The notes under the pieces: generated by a model
The model's database searches: none
Seen by the model: the letters and a program-made list of their open reading frames with translations, nothing else
What the model was told of the DNA's origin: nothing
In this document: positions 32,975-45,100 of the stretch, in pieces
Layout of the letters: each line of letters opens with the position of its first letter
Numbering within the stretch: the first letter of the stretch is position 1
Assembly (NCBI GenBank): GCA_027886185.1
Contig: WOAB01000589.1
Coordinates: 8,995,001 to 9,059,000 of the forward strand
DNA length: 64,000 nt
Reading direction: 5' to 3'
Source: Rheum nobile
Lineage: Eukaryota; Streptophyta; Magnoliopsida; Caryophyllales; Polygonaceae
Made by a program: the position numbers and the translations under genes

Positions 32975-35900
32975 ATGGCAGATAATGATGATATTTCAAG
33001 TGGCCGGGACAATAGGAGCCCCTCACCGGTGCATCCGGACGTGGCTATACTCATCCAGAAGTTGACCGACTCCGTGTCCGTGATCACCCACCGATTGGCT
33101 GCCCTAGAGACGTCTCAAAGAGCTCCACCACCAGTCGTGCCACCCCCGGTGACACTTGTGTCCCAACCATAAGAGACGGTCCAGAATTCAGCCCCCATTC
33201 CCTTAGGAACTTATGCTGAGCCAGGAGGTCCGTCCGGAGCCAACTTAGTGCCCCTTGGAGGCACCCGTGCAGTAGGTACCGGTACCGTGAGGAACTCCCC
33301 GGTAAGGCATCCTTCTCCTCTTGCCCATACCCATGATAGGCAGAATAGGGTGGCGCCAATGTATCAAGCTGAAATACCACCTCCACGAGAGGTGCCTTTT
33401 GTTGCTAACCCTTTGCATGAGCCACAGGATCCACTTAGAGAGGACGAGTTCAATGAGGCTGAATTTGAGGAAGATATGTGGAACCAAGGAGGAAGATTCG
33501 GTGGCTACCAAGGCCAACGAGGGGGCTATAACTACTATGAGCCCCGGGGCAGATTCGGAGGTAATAGGGGTTATCAAGGCCAGCCACCTCGGAGAGAGTT
33601 GGAGCAAGACGGCATAGGCAAAATAAAGATCAAGATGCCCGCCTTCGAAGGAAAGTGTGACCCCGATGCCTATATGGAGTGGGAAATGAAAGTGGAGCAA
33701 ATCTGGAGTTGCCATAATTTCATAGAGGCAAAGAAGGTGCAGCTAGCTTCCATTGAGTTTAGTGGCTTCGCCCTAACTTGGTGGAACAACTTAGTGAAGG
33801 AGAGGCAACGAGCTTTGGACCCACCGGTGGCTACGTGGGAGCAAATGAGGGTTTTGATGAGGGCTCGGTTCGTCCCTCAACATTACTCCCGAGAGCTCAA
33901 GCAAAGGTTGGAGAACCTCAAGCAAGGTAGCATGAGCGTGGAAGAAGCCTACAATGCCATGCAAACCGCCATGGTCCGCGCCAACGTCATAGAAGATGAG
34001 GAATCTACCATGGCAAGGTATCTCCGAATCCTTTCTCCTTATATTGCTAACGAGGTGGATATGTACCCCTATACAGATTGTACCCAGCTGCTGCATTTGG
34101 CGATCAAGGTGGAGAAAAATCAGAAGTACAAGGCTCGGAACCAAGGAGGCCAAGCGGCTAGGAACCCTAGCGGCCAGCCGAGTCCATGGCGAGCCCAAAC
34201 TCACAATAGGGCGAATCCCCCGGCGTCTTTTGGTAGGAACCAAGCTCAGTCCATGAGCCACCCTAGGAGCCAAGAAGCGCCGAGGAAAAGTGGACCACCA
34301 GGGACGCCGCCGCAAGCATCCAGCCGCCAGCCGTCGTCGGCCAATGGGCCTCAGGGAAGTACTTCGACCTTTTCTCCTTCTTCTAGGGCTAGAGATACCG
34401 TGTGCTTTAAGTGTCAAGGTCGTGGGCATATGATGAAGGATTGCCCCAATAGTCGAACGTTGGTCATTAACCATCTTGGACTCTATGAATCTGAGTCCGA
34501 GGGTGAAGATCAAGGTCCGACTATTATTGATGAACCTATGCATGATGTAGATGAGGACATGGATTGTATTGAGTTTGAGCATGGTGAGTCTCTAGTTTGT
34601 AGGAGAACTTTGCATGTACAACCGACCCCTTGTGATGATAACCAACGTGAGAACTTATTTCATACTAGATGTTTGGTTAAGGGAAAGGTTTGTAACATGA
34701 TTATTGATGGGGGTAGTTGTTGCAACATTGCTAGCACTGAATTAGTTACTAAATTGCAATTGCATACCTTTCATCACCCTAGGCCATATAAACTGCATTG
34801 GATGAATGAATGTGGCGAAGTTAAGGTGTCTAAGCAAGTTAATGTGACCATAACACTAGGGCATTATGTTGATACTATATTATGTGATGTGGTCCCTATG
34901 AATGCTTGTCACATATTGTTAGGACGTCCATGGCAGTTTGATAGGAGAGTCAAGCATGATGGTTATACTAATCGTCATTCTTTTGATTATAATGGTAAGA
35001 GTGTGGTACTTAAGCCAATGACTCCTTTGCAGGTTGCGGAAGCTTTTGAGAAGAAGAAAGACAATGAGAAGTCGGTTGAGGCTAAGAAGGGGAGTAAGGC
35101 CGAGAGCACCTCCAAAGCCAAGACCACGTCTCAAGCATTGCTGGCTTCCAAGGAGGAGTTGAGAGAAGAGCACTTACCACATGAGACCGTCCTTATGCTC
35201 TTGTGCAAGGGCTTCGGGCTATTGAGTGAAGAGTTGAAGTCTACGCTACCTAGGAACATCTTGGCCCTACTTGAGGAGTTTCAAGACGTGTTCCCCGAGG
35301 AGATGCCACCCGGATTGCCACCTATGAGAGGTATAGAACATCAAATTGATCTAATCCCGGGTGCTACTCTTCCTAACAGGCCGGCGTACAGAATGAACCC
35401 CAAGGAGACCCAAGAGGTGCAAGAGCAAGTGAAGGCTTTGCTGGACAAGGGCCATGTGCGTGAGAGCCTTAGCCCTTGTGCCGTGCCCGTGTTGTTAGTG
35501 CCAAAGAAGGATGGCACATGGAGGATGTGCGTGGACTGCCGAGCCATAAACAACATCACCATCAAGTACCGGCATCCAATCCCCCGCTTAGATGACATGC
35601 TAGATGAGCTGCATGGAGCCTCGGTCTTCACCAAGATAGACCTCCGCAGCGGCTACCATCAAATAAGGATGAAGGAGGGGGATGAGTGGAAGACCGCCTT
35701 CAAGACAAAATTTGGTTTGTACGAGTGGGTTGTCATGCCTTTTGGCTTGACAAACGCTCCTAGTACTTTCATGCGTTTAATGAACCATGTTTTGAGGCGT
35801 TTCATAGGTAGATTTGTTGTTGTTTATTTTGATGATATACTAATATACAGCAAGTCTATTGAGGAGCATGAGGAACATTTGAGGGAAGTACTCTCTACTT

Positions 35901-38053
35901 TACGTAGTGCGTGCTTGTATGCTAATGAGAAGAAATGTGAGTTTTGCACTAATCATGTTTCTTTTCTTGGTTTTGTAGTGAGCTCCAAGGGTCTTCAAGT
36001 GGATGAGAGCAAGATAAAGGCCATCCAAGAGTGGCCTACGCCTACCTCAGTGAGCCAAGTGCGGAGCTTCCATGGGCTAGCCAGCTTCTATAGGCGGTTC
36101 GTGAGAGATTTCAGCACCATTGCAGCCCCATTGACGGAAGTGACCAAGAAGCATTCGGTCTTTGTGTGGGAGGAGGCGCAAGAGAGGGCTTTCAACGCCC
36201 TAAAGTGGAGATTGACGCAAGCCCCTTTGCTGGTGCTACCCGACTTCACTAGGCCATTCGAGGTGGAGTGTGATGCATCCGGGATTGGCATTGGAGGCGT
36301 GCTTATGCAGGAAGGTAAACCCGTTGCCTTCTTTAGTGAGAAATTGAAAGGGGCTAGTCTTAATTACTCTACTTATGACAAAGAACTCTTTGCCCTATTT
36401 AGAGTACTTAAGACTTGGCAACACTACCTGTGGCCTAGAGAGTTTATCTTGCATACGGACCATGAGTCCTTGAAGCACTTCAAGAGCCAAGATAAACTTG
36501 ATAGACGCCATGGGAGGTGGATGGAATTTATTGAGACTTTCCCTTATGTTATAAAATACAAAAAGGGAAAGGACAATGTAGTTGCCGATGCCCTATCTAG
36601 GAGATACACCTTGCTTACCACATTAGACTCCAAGGTCTTAGGATTTGCATATATTAAGGAGTTATATGTGGAAGATGCTGATTTTGGTGCCATCTATAAG
36701 ACGTGTGTAGATAAGGGTTCATGTGACAAGTTTTACTTGTTTGATGGATTCTTATTTAAAGCTGAAAAAGTGTGCATACCTAGTTGTTCCTTACGTATGT
36801 TACTCGTTGAAGAAGCCCATAAGGGTGGTTTAATGGGTCACTTCGGAAGGGACAAGACATATCATATGCTATGTGCACATTTCTTTTGGCCCCACATGCT
36901 TAGGGATGTTGAGCACCTTATTAAGAGGTGTTTGGATTGCCTAAAGGCCAAGTCTAGGTTGCAACCCCACGGCCTATACAGCCCATTGCCCATCCCAAGT
37001 GCCCCTTGGGAGGACATCTCAATGGACTTTATCGTGGGGCTGCCTCGGACTAAGAGGGGACGTGATTCTATCTTTGTGGTAGTTGATCGTTTCTCTAAGA
37101 TGGCTCATTTTATTGCTTGCCATAAGACGGATGACGCATCTAATGTAGCCGATCTCTTCTTTAGGGAAGTCGTGAGGCTATATGGTGTACCCCGTACTAT
37201 AGTGAGTGATAGGGATGTTAAATTCCTTAGTTACTTTTGGAAGACGCTTTGGGGAACGCTAGGGACGAGACTCTTGTTCTCTACCTCTAGTCATCCTCAA
37301 ACGGATGGCCAAACTGAAGTAACTAATAGGACTTTATCAACCCTTCTTCGAGCCATTCTTAAGAAGAACCTTAAGGCTTGGGAGGAAGCTCTACCACATG
37401 TAGAGTTTGCTTACAATAGGACAGTCCATTCTTCTACTTCATTGTCTCCTTTTGCATGTGTTTATGGTATAAATCCCAATACTCCACTTGATCTTGCTCC
37501 TTTTCCTATGAAGGAGCGTGAAAGTTTTGATGCAGGTAAGCACGTGGAATTCATCAAGGAGCTGCATGCAAGGACTAAGGAGAAGCTGGAAGCTTGTGCG
37601 GAGCGGAATGCAGCTAGGGCTAACAAGGGACGTAAGAGAGTGATTTTCCAGCCCGGGGATCTCGTTTGGGTGCATTTGAGGAAGGAGCGCTTCCCGGAGC
37701 AGCGCAAGTCCAAGCTTGCACCTAGAGGAGATGGGCCATTCAAGGTGCTGCGCCGCGTCGGTGACAACGCCTATGTCCTAGACCTCCCGGACACATATGG
37801 TGTGAGTGCCACCTTCAACGTGGCTGATTTGACTCCCTACCATCAACCGGACGCCAGCCATTCCAAGCTTCATGATCCGTGGACGGATCCTCTCCAAGAA
37901 GGGGAGGATGATGGAGGACCATCCGGGCCCATAACAAGGAGCCAAGCTAGACGTCTCCAAGATGAGCTAGCCGAGCTCATACTTCAAGTTCCGGTGGAGG
38001 TTCCAACGGCCACATCCAAGGCCTTCTCGGTGTCAAGGGTTTCTAGTGGTTGA
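32975..38053 (+). pseudogene. B3/B2 chimeric gag-pol polyprotein (one stop)
   Basis: One frame of 1,693 codons from ATGGCAGATAATG. It is broken only by TAA at 33170-33172 (CAA in B1). From 33248 the frame is open for 1,601 codons and all domains look intact: gag core, zinc knuckle, IIDGGS protease, RT with YFDD, RNase H, HHCC and DD35E integrase, and the LTR-encoded tail GPITRSQARRLQDEL. The first part is B1-like, the part after about 37182-37293 (late integrase core onward) is B0/B2-like. It is the least damaged full-length pol in the window. Confidence 0.93.
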
Positions 38054-38650
38054 GTGTAGGGTTTGTCTACACCTTCCACTAATGGAAACCTTCCTTATTT
38101 AGCATATCTCAGCCGTGTGGGCTTTTGACATTATTAGACTCGGTTTTGTACTTTTTATTTCCGGTTTAGTTGTTTTAGCATTTTTTAAGAGCCGGTTCAC
38201 TAGGAACTACTTAAGCTCTTTGTTATTTCCTTTCTTAGCAGCAAACCCATTATTCAAGAACGTATTTCTGAAATAGAAACCTTCCCAAAGGGAGTTTTCG
38301 TGAGTTTGCCCAATCCGAGCTAGTTTTGGTCGAGTTGTGATTCACAATTGCTTTCGAGTTATTGATCCAAAGCGACACAAGACATCCTCTTCGTGCTCTT
38401 GAAGATTCGTCTTCTTGTTGTGTGAAGTTGTAGAAGACGAGGTTGATAGCTTTAGGTGTGGTGGTTCTTGGATCAACCGATCCAAGGGTTTCCTAATTCG
38501 GGCTATTAGTTTCTTCTAGTTCTTTCTTGTTCTTTGTTCTTGTTCTTTCTTTATCTTCTTTCCTTCGGCCGATCCTAACTTTGCTTGTTGTTTTGTTTGT
38601 TGGTTCGTTGTACACCAAGGTCGGGCCTCCCTACGGCGATCCCCGTATCA
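37909..38650 (+). repeat. 3' LTR of B2
   Basis: 742 bp, followed by AGGAA. Differs from the 5' LTR by one base by eye. It encodes the end of the chimeric polyprotein (to 38053). Confidence 0.96.
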
Positions 38651-38655
38651 AGGAA

Positions 38656-39188
38656 AGCACGTGGAGTTCATCAAGGAGCTACATGCAAGGACTAAGGAGA
38701 AGCTGGAAGCATGTGCGGAGCGGAATGCAGCTAGGGTTAACAAGGGACGTAAGCGAGTGATTTTCCAACCCGGTGATCTCGTTTGGGTGCATTTGAGGAA
38801 GGAGCGCTTCCCGGAGCAGCGCAAGTCCAAGCTTGCACCTAGAGGAGATGGTCCATTCAAGGTGCTGCGCCGCGTCGGTGATAACGCCTATGTCCTAGAC
38901 CTCCCGGACACATATGGTGTGAGTGCCACCTTCAACGTGGCTGATTTGACTCCCTACCACCAGCCGGACGTCGGCCAATCTAAGCTTCAAGATCCGTGGA
39001 TGGATCCTCTCCAAGAAGGGGAGGATGATGGAGGACCATCCCTGCACCAACCACCATCCGGGCCCATGACAAGGAGCCAAGCTAGACGTCTCCAAGATGA
39101 GCTAGCCGAGCTCATACACCAAGTCCCGGTGGAGGTTCCAACGGCCACATCCAAGGCCTTCTCGGTGTCAAGGGTTTCTAGTGGTTGA
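38656..39188 (+). pseudogene. B0 integrase C-terminus and LTR-encoded tail
   Basis: Continuation of the B0 frame after removal of B2 and one AGGAA. Contains KHVEFIKELHARTKEK, FQPGDLVWVHLRKERFPEQR, GDGPFKVLRR and NVADLTPY, then the polypurine tract codons (QEGEDD) and the tail GPMTRSQARRLQDELAEL, stopping inside the LTR at 39186-39188. Added to 13844-18410 it gives 1,700 codons, which confirms the excision model. Confidence 0.92.
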
Positions 39189-39766
39189 GTGTATGGTTTG
39201 TATACACCTTCCACTAATAGAAACTTTCCTTATTTAGTTTGATTCAGCCGTGTGGGCTAATAACATTTGGAAACTCGGTTTTAGGCTTTATTTTCCGGTT
39301 TAGCATTAGTTAGTGGTTTAGGAGCCGGTTCTCTTAGAAGTATTTAAGCTTGTTTTCTTTCCTTTCTTAGGTAGCAAACCATTTTTATCAAGAACACGTT
39401 TTCTGATTAAGAAACTTCCCAAAAGAGGGTTTCGTGAGTTTGCTCATTCCGAACTGATTTTGGTCGAGTTGTGATTGTCAATTGCTTTCGAGTTGTTGAT
39501 CTAATTCGATACAAGATATCCTCTTCGTGCTTTGAAGATCCGTTCTTCCTTGTGTGGAGTTGTAGAAGACGAGGTCATCTACCTTAGGGTCGGAGGTTCT
39601 TGATTCATACGAATCAAGGGTTTCTAATTCCGGGTGTTTGGTTTCTTCTTACCCTTTTCGTCTATCTCTTCTTCTTTTCGCAGATTTCTAACTTTGATCT
39701 TTGTTGTTTTGCTTGTTCGTGTGTTGATCACCAAGGTCGGGACATCCTACGGTTTACCCCGTATCA
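39026..39766 (+). repeat. 3' LTR of B0
   Basis: 741 bp, identical by eye to 11507-12247, followed by GGCCA (39767-39771). Confidence 0.97.
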
Positions 39767-39771
39767 GGCCA

Positions 39772-40242
39772 ACTAAATAGGTATGAAATCTCGGGTGGCC
39801 TAGGAAGGTGCCCTACAAAGGGAGAGAAGGACACTATCTAAATGGGTCCACTACCAACACCACAAAGAACCTCAAGTGGTGGCCTACGAATGGTGCTAAG
39901 CCAAGGGATGAAGTGTGGCCAATATGTGAAGCTATAGTGACTCAAAGTCTCGGGTGGCCTAGGAAGGTTCCCTAAAAGGGAAGCTAGGAAGGCCATCCAA
40001 GTGGGTCCACCAACATCAACACTAAGTACCTCACATGATGGCCTAGAAAAGGCACTAAGCATGTAATCCAGAGGTGGTGTGCTCCTAGGGTAATCCTCTA
40101 GCAAAAAGGTCCTAGGGAAGGAGCTAAGCCATCGAGTGGTGTAGGGATAGAGAGGTGGGGCCCTAGGCTCATGATAGGACTCAAATGATATGGAATACTG
40201 GGGGTTCAGTGGCCAGATAAGGAAGGTGGAATGCCTAGGCAA
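39772..40242 (-). pseudogene. D ORF2, 5' part
   Basis: Minus-strand frame of 135 codons from 40242, with Trp-Pro repeats (FLIWPLNPQYSISF, FTYWPHFIPWLSTIRRPP). A TAG at 39838-39840 is TGG in the adjacent tandem repeat, suggesting G-to-A. After it, the frame stays open to the B0 junction and joins 11501-10848 in frame. Joined, ORF2 would be about 375 codons, close to ORF2 of E. No recognised family. Confidence 0.5.
39789..40106 (-). repeat. 159-bp tandem repeat in D ORF2
   Basis: tctcgggtggcctaggaagg recurs at 39789 and 39948, and the following ~150 bp align with substitutions (for example aaatgggtccac and caagtgggtccac). The period is 53 codons, so the repeat keeps the ORF2 frame. Confidence 0.7.
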
Positions 40243-40282
40243 CCAACGGGCATGATCAAAGCATAGATATTACAAGATAAGC

Positions 40283-40766
40283 TGATGCGGGAGCATCCGA
40301 GGTCTCATCCAAGGCGCCCACAAGAGAAGATGGTCCACGCACAAGAGCTCAAACCAAGTGTATGCAAGAGGAGCTCAAGAACTTGGCGAGCCTCCACGTT
40401 TCAAGGGAACCCACCTTAGTCGAGGACTTCACCGAACCTACGCTAAGGACCTTGGTCACCTTCCGAGCCAAGCCTTGCGCGGGAGAATGAAGGCCATAAG
40501 AGATGGGGGCTCCAGTCACTGACTCGGCCCACAACACGGCCGAGTGCCCAGCCGAGTTCTCACCCCAGAATGCTGACACGGCCAACAACTCGGCCGAGTT
40601 GTCAACCGAGTTGTTGACTGTTTTGTTGGCCGAGTTGAGGGAAGTCCGGGGCTTTCTTGTGGGGGCCACTTAGGGACTTTCTTCCTTGTTCTTTTAAGTG
40701 TATTTTAAGACACTTTTAAGTGCCTTTGTGTGGGCCCTTTGTTGGCTTGTTTGGCCTTTGTCTTTA
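40283..40766 (+). repeat. 5' LTR of A4, U3 part
   Basis: First 484 bp of the LTR from TGATGCGGGAG to CTTTA, where B4 is inserted. Contains the pol-tail coding sequence (open here, with CAA where the 3' LTR has TAA at 56219) and the TCGGCCGA module. It continues at 48100. Confidence 0.93.
40521..40636 (+). promoter_or_regulatory. TCGGCCGA palindrome module in the A4 5' LTR
   Basis: At least six half-sites, including ctcggccgag and pairs such as ccgagttgt/caactcgg that can fold. The copy in the 3' LTR is at 56390-56505, and related ones at 1018-1062 (A1) and 2618-2716 (A2). It sits about 100-130 bp upstream of the TATA-like box once B4 is removed. Confidence 0.45.
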
Positions 40767-40946
40767 TGATACGGGGTAAGCCGTAGGATGGCCCGATCTT
40801 GGTGTACACAAGCCATTGTCAACGAGAAGGCTTTAGGTGTCTCCGGGACTTGATGTATAAGCATGGCTAGGTCATCTTGGAGACGACGAGCTTGGCTCCT
40901 TGTCACGGGCCCGGATGGTGGTTGGTGTGTGGATGGTCCTCCATCA
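40767..40946 (-). repeat. 3' LTR of B4 with large internal deletion
   Basis: Keeps both termini (plus-strand TGATACGGGG and CCTCCATCA) but lacks about 551 bp. The junction carries gtgtacacaag, which matches sequence near both deletion ends, so a microhomology or slippage deletion is likely. The retained part differs from the 5' LTR by one base. Confidence 0.9.
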
Positions 40947-40954
40947 TCCTCCCC

Positions 40955-42154
40955 TTATTGGAGAGGATCCGTCCACGGATCATGAGCTAATGGTGTGGCT
41001 ACGTCCGGTGTGTAGTAGGGTGTCAAGTCAGCCACATTGAAGGTGGCACTCACACCATATGTGTCCGGGAGGTCGAGGACATAGGCATTGTCACCAACGC
41101 GGCGCAGCACCTTGAATGGACCATCTCCTCTAGGTGCAAGCTTGGACTTGCGTTGCGCCGGGAAGCGCTCTTTCCTCAAATGCACCCAAACGAGATCTCC
41201 TGGTTGGAACACCACGCGCTTGCGCCCCTTGTTTGCCCTAGCTGCATTCCTCTCCGCACACGCCTCAAGCTTTTCTTTAGTCCTTGCATGTAGCTCCTTG
41301 ATGAACTCCACGTGCCTACCTGCATCAAAACTTTCATGCTCCTTCATAGGAAAAGGAGCAAGATCAAGTGGAGTATTGGGGTTGATACCATAAACACATG
41401 CAAAAGGAGATAAAGAAGTAGAAGAATGGACAGTCCTATTATAAGCAAACTCTACATGTGGTAGAGCTTCCTCCCAAGCCTTGAGGTTCTTTCTAAGGAT
41501 AGCTCGGAGTAGGGTTGATAAGGTTCGGTTAGTTACTTCCGTTTGACCATCCGTTTGAGGATGGCTAGAGGTGGAGAACAAAAGTCTCGTCCCTAGCTTT
41601 CCCCAAAGTGTCTTCCAAAAGTAACTAAGAAACTTAACATCCCTATCACTTACTATAGTCCGGGGTACACCATGTAGCCTCACGACTTCTCTAAAGAAAA
41701 GGTCAGCTACATTCGATGCATCATCCGTCTTATGGCAAGCAATGAAATGAGCCATTTTAGAGAATCGATCAACTACCACGAAGATAGAATCACGTCCCCT
41801 CTTAGTCCTTGGCAGCCCCACGATAAAGTCCATTGAGATGTCCTCCCAAGGGGCACTTGGGATGGGCAATGGGCTATATAGGCCGTGGGGTTGCAACCTA
41901 GACTTGGCCTTAAGACAATCCAAACACCTCTTAATAAGGTGCTCAACATCTCTAAGCATGTGTGGCCAAAAGAAGTGTGCACATAGCATATGATAGGTCT
42001 TGTCCCTTCCGAAATGTCCCATCAAACCACCTTTATGGGCTTCTTCAATGAGCAACATTCGCAAGGAACAAATAGGTATGCACACTTTTTCAGCCCGAAA
42101 TAAGAACCCATCAAACAAGTAGAACTTGTCACATGAGCCCTTATCTATATACAC
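40955..42154 (-). pseudogene. B4 integrase part of pol
   Basis: 399-codon frame: HHCC finger (HKGGLMGHFGRDKTYH, CLDCLKAK), DD35E core (MDFIVGLPRT, IVSDRDVKFL, TDGQTEVTN), FQPGDLVWVHLRKERFP and GDGPFKVLRRVGDNAY. A TAA at 40955-40957 (GAA in relatives, G-to-T) ends it before the LTR-encoded tail. It follows the gag-RT frame after a frameshift. Confidence 0.92.
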
Positions 42155-45100
42155 GACTTATAGATGGCACCAAAATCAGAATCTTCCACATACAACTCCT
42201 TTATATATGCAAAGCCTAATACCTTGGAGTCTAATGTGGTTAGCAAGGTGTATCTCCTAGATAGGGCATCGGCAACTACATTGTCCTTTCCCTTTTTGTA
42301 TTTGATAACATAAGGGAAAGTCTCAATGAATTCCATCCACCTACCATGTCGTCTATCAAGTTTATCTTGGCTCTTGAAGTGCTTTAAGGACTCATGGTCC
42401 GTATGCAAGATAAACTCTCTAGGCCACAAGTAGTGTTGCCAAGTCTTTAATACTCTAAATAGGGCAAAGAGTTCTTTGTCATATGTAGAATAATTAAGAC
42501 TTGCCCCTTTTAATTTCTCACTAAAGAAGGCTACGGGCTTACCTTCTTGCATTAGGACGCCTCCAATGCCAATCCCAGATGCATCACACTCCACCTCGAA
42601 TGGTCTTGTGAAGTCGGGCAGCACTAGCAAGGGAGCTTGCGTCAACCTCCATTTTTTTAGGGCGTTGAAAGCCCTCTCTTGCGCCTCCTCCCACACAAAG
42701 GCCGAGTGCTTCTTGGTCACCTCCGTCAAGGGCGCAACAATGGTGCTAAAGTCCCTCACGAATCTCCTATAGAAGCTGGCCAATCCATGAAAACTCCTCA
42801 CTTGGCTCACGGAGGTAGGCGTAGGCCAATCTTGTATGGCCTTGATCTTGCTATCATCCACTTGAAGGCCCTTGGAACTCACTACAAAACCAAGAAAAGA
42901 AACGTGATTAGTGCAGAATTCACACTTCCTTTCATTAGCATACAAGCACGCACTACGCAAGGTAGAGAGTACTTCCCTCAAGTGTTGCTCATGCTCCTCT
43001 AGTGATTTGCTGTATATTAGTATATCATCAAAATAGACAACAACAAATCTACCTATGAAATGCCTTAAAACATGATTCATTAAGCGCATAAAGGTACTAG
43101 GAGCATTTGTCAAACCAAAAGGCATGACAACCCACTCATACAAACCGAACTTTGTCTTGAACGCCGTCTTCCATTCATCCCCCTCCTTCATCCTTATTTG
43201 ATGGTAGCCGCTGCGGAGGTCTATCTTGGTGAAGACCGAGGCTCCATGCAACTCATCTAGCATGTCATCGAGGCGGGGAATAGGATGCCGATACTTGATG
43301 GTGATATTGTTGATGGCTCGGCAGTCCACGCACATCCTCCAGGTGCCATCCTTCTTGGGCACCAATAGCACTGGCACGGCACAAGGGCTAAGGCTCTCAC
43401 GCACATGGCCCTTGTCAAGCAAAGCCTTCACTTGTTCTTGCACTTCTTGGGTCTCCTTGGGGTTCATCCTATAAGCTGGCCTGTTTGGAAGAGTAGCACC
43501 CGGGATTAGATCAATTTGATGTTCAATACCTCGTTTAGGGGGCAGTCCGGGTGGCATCTCCTCAGGAAAGACATCTTGGAACTCCTCAAGCAAGCTTAGG
43601 ATGATTCTCGGCAGTGTAGACTTCAACTCCTCACTAAGCAAGCTTAGACCCTTGCACAAGAGCATAAGAATGGCGTCTTGTGGTAAGTGCTCCTCTCTCA
43701 ACTCCTCCTTGGAAGCCAACAAAACCTGAGATTTGCTTTTAGCCTTAGAGGTGCTCTCGGCATGGCTCCCCTTCTTCGCTTCAACCGACTTCCCTTGGTC
43801 CTTCTTCTTCTCAAAGGCTTCAGCTACCTGTAAAGGATTCATAGGCTTGAGTATCACATTCTTACCATTATAATCAAAAGAATGACGATTAGTATAACCA
43901 TCATGCTTGACACGCCTATCAAACTGCCATGGACGACCTAATAATATATGACAAGCATTCATAGGGACCACATCACATAAAATAGTGTCTACATAATGTC
44001 CTAGTGTTATGGTCACGTTGACTTGCTTAGCCACTTTTACTTCTCCACATTCATTCATCCAATGCAGTTTATATGGCCTAGGGTGGTGGAAGGTATGTAG
44101 TTGTAATTTAGTAACTAATTCAGTGCTAGTAATGTTACAACAACTACCCCCATCAATAATCATGTTACAAACCTTCCCCTTAACCAAACATCTAGTATGG
44201 AATAAATTCTCTCTTTGGTTATCATCACAAGGAGTAGGTTGTACATGCAATGTTCTCCTACAAACTAAGGATTCACCATGTTCATATTCAATGCAGTCCA
44301 TATTCTCATCTACATCATGCATAGGCTCATCTTCAATATACGGATCTTGATCTTCACCCTCGGACTCAGATTCAAGGAGTCCAAGATGGTTAATAACCAA
44401 GGTCCGTTTATTGGGGCAATCTTTCATCATGTGCCCTCGGCCTTGACATTTAAAACATACGGTATCCCTAGCTCTAGAAGAAGGAGAAGAGTTAGAAAGA
44501 CTCCCCTGGGGACCATTGGTCGATTGCGGCTGGCGTCCACTTGACTGCGGCGGCGTTCCTGGTGGTCCACTTTTCCGCGGCGTTTCTTGGCTCCTGGGTT
44601 GGCTCATGGACTGAGCTTGGTTCCTACCAATTTGCGCCGGTGGAAACGTCCTAGCCTGGTTTTGGGCCTTCCATTGGTTCGGCTGGCCGCTAGGGTTTCT
44701 AGCCGTGGAGTAGCCATGATTCCTTGTATTGAACTTTTGCTTCTTCTCCACTTTCATGGCCAAATGCAGCAGCTGGGTGGAATCTGTATATGGATACATA
44801 TCGACCTCATTAGCAATAAAAGGGTTAAGGATGCGAAGGTACCTTGCCATGGTCGATTCTTCATCTTCCGTGACATTGGCGCGGACCATGGCCGTGAGCA
44901 TGGCATTGTAGGCTTCCTCCACACTCATACTTCCTTGCTTGAGGTTCTCCAACCGTTGCTTGAGCTCCCTAGAATAGTGTTGTGGCACGAACCGAGCTCG
45001 CATGAGAGCTTTCATTTGCTCCCATGTAGTAACCGGGGGGTCCAAGACTCTTCTTCTCTCATTGACAAGATTGTTCCACCAGGTTAGGGCGAAGCCACTA

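Larger units (their letters stand above)
30617..37293 (+). mobile_element. B3: family B element in B2, 3' part replaced
   Basis: 5' LTR 30617-31366 (750 bp), leader and gag-pol nearly identical to B1. It is inserted after ATAAC (30612-30616) of the B2 protease region. It has no 3' LTR of its own: from a point between 37182 and 37293 the sequence follows the B0/B2 type and ends in the B2 3' LTR. The expected second ATAAC and the rest of B2 pol are missing. A homologous recombination between B3 and B2 explains this. Confidence 0.88.
18411..38650 (+). mobile_element. B2: family B element inserted in B0
   Basis: LTRs 18411-19152 and 37909-38650 (742 bp each, one difference by eye, at the gctttagg(a/t)gtgg site) are flanked by AGGAA (18406-18410 and 38651-38655). 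It lands inside the integrase C-terminal coding region of B0, in the DAGK-HVEF codons. B1 sits in its leader, and B3 sits in its protease region. Its own pol between ATAAC (30616) and about 37182-37293 has been lost through recombination with B3. Confidence 0.95.
11507..39766 (+). mobile_element. B0: complete family B element, host of B2
   Basis: Both 741-bp LTRs are present and identical by eye. The element is flanked by GGCCA at 11502-11506 and 39767-39771. With B2 and one AGGAA removed, the element is about 8 kb with a single gag-pol frame of 1,700 codons. Order is gag, zinc knuckle, PR, RT, RNase H, integrase (Ty3/gypsy). It has three internal stops. It interrupts D. Confidence 0.96.
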
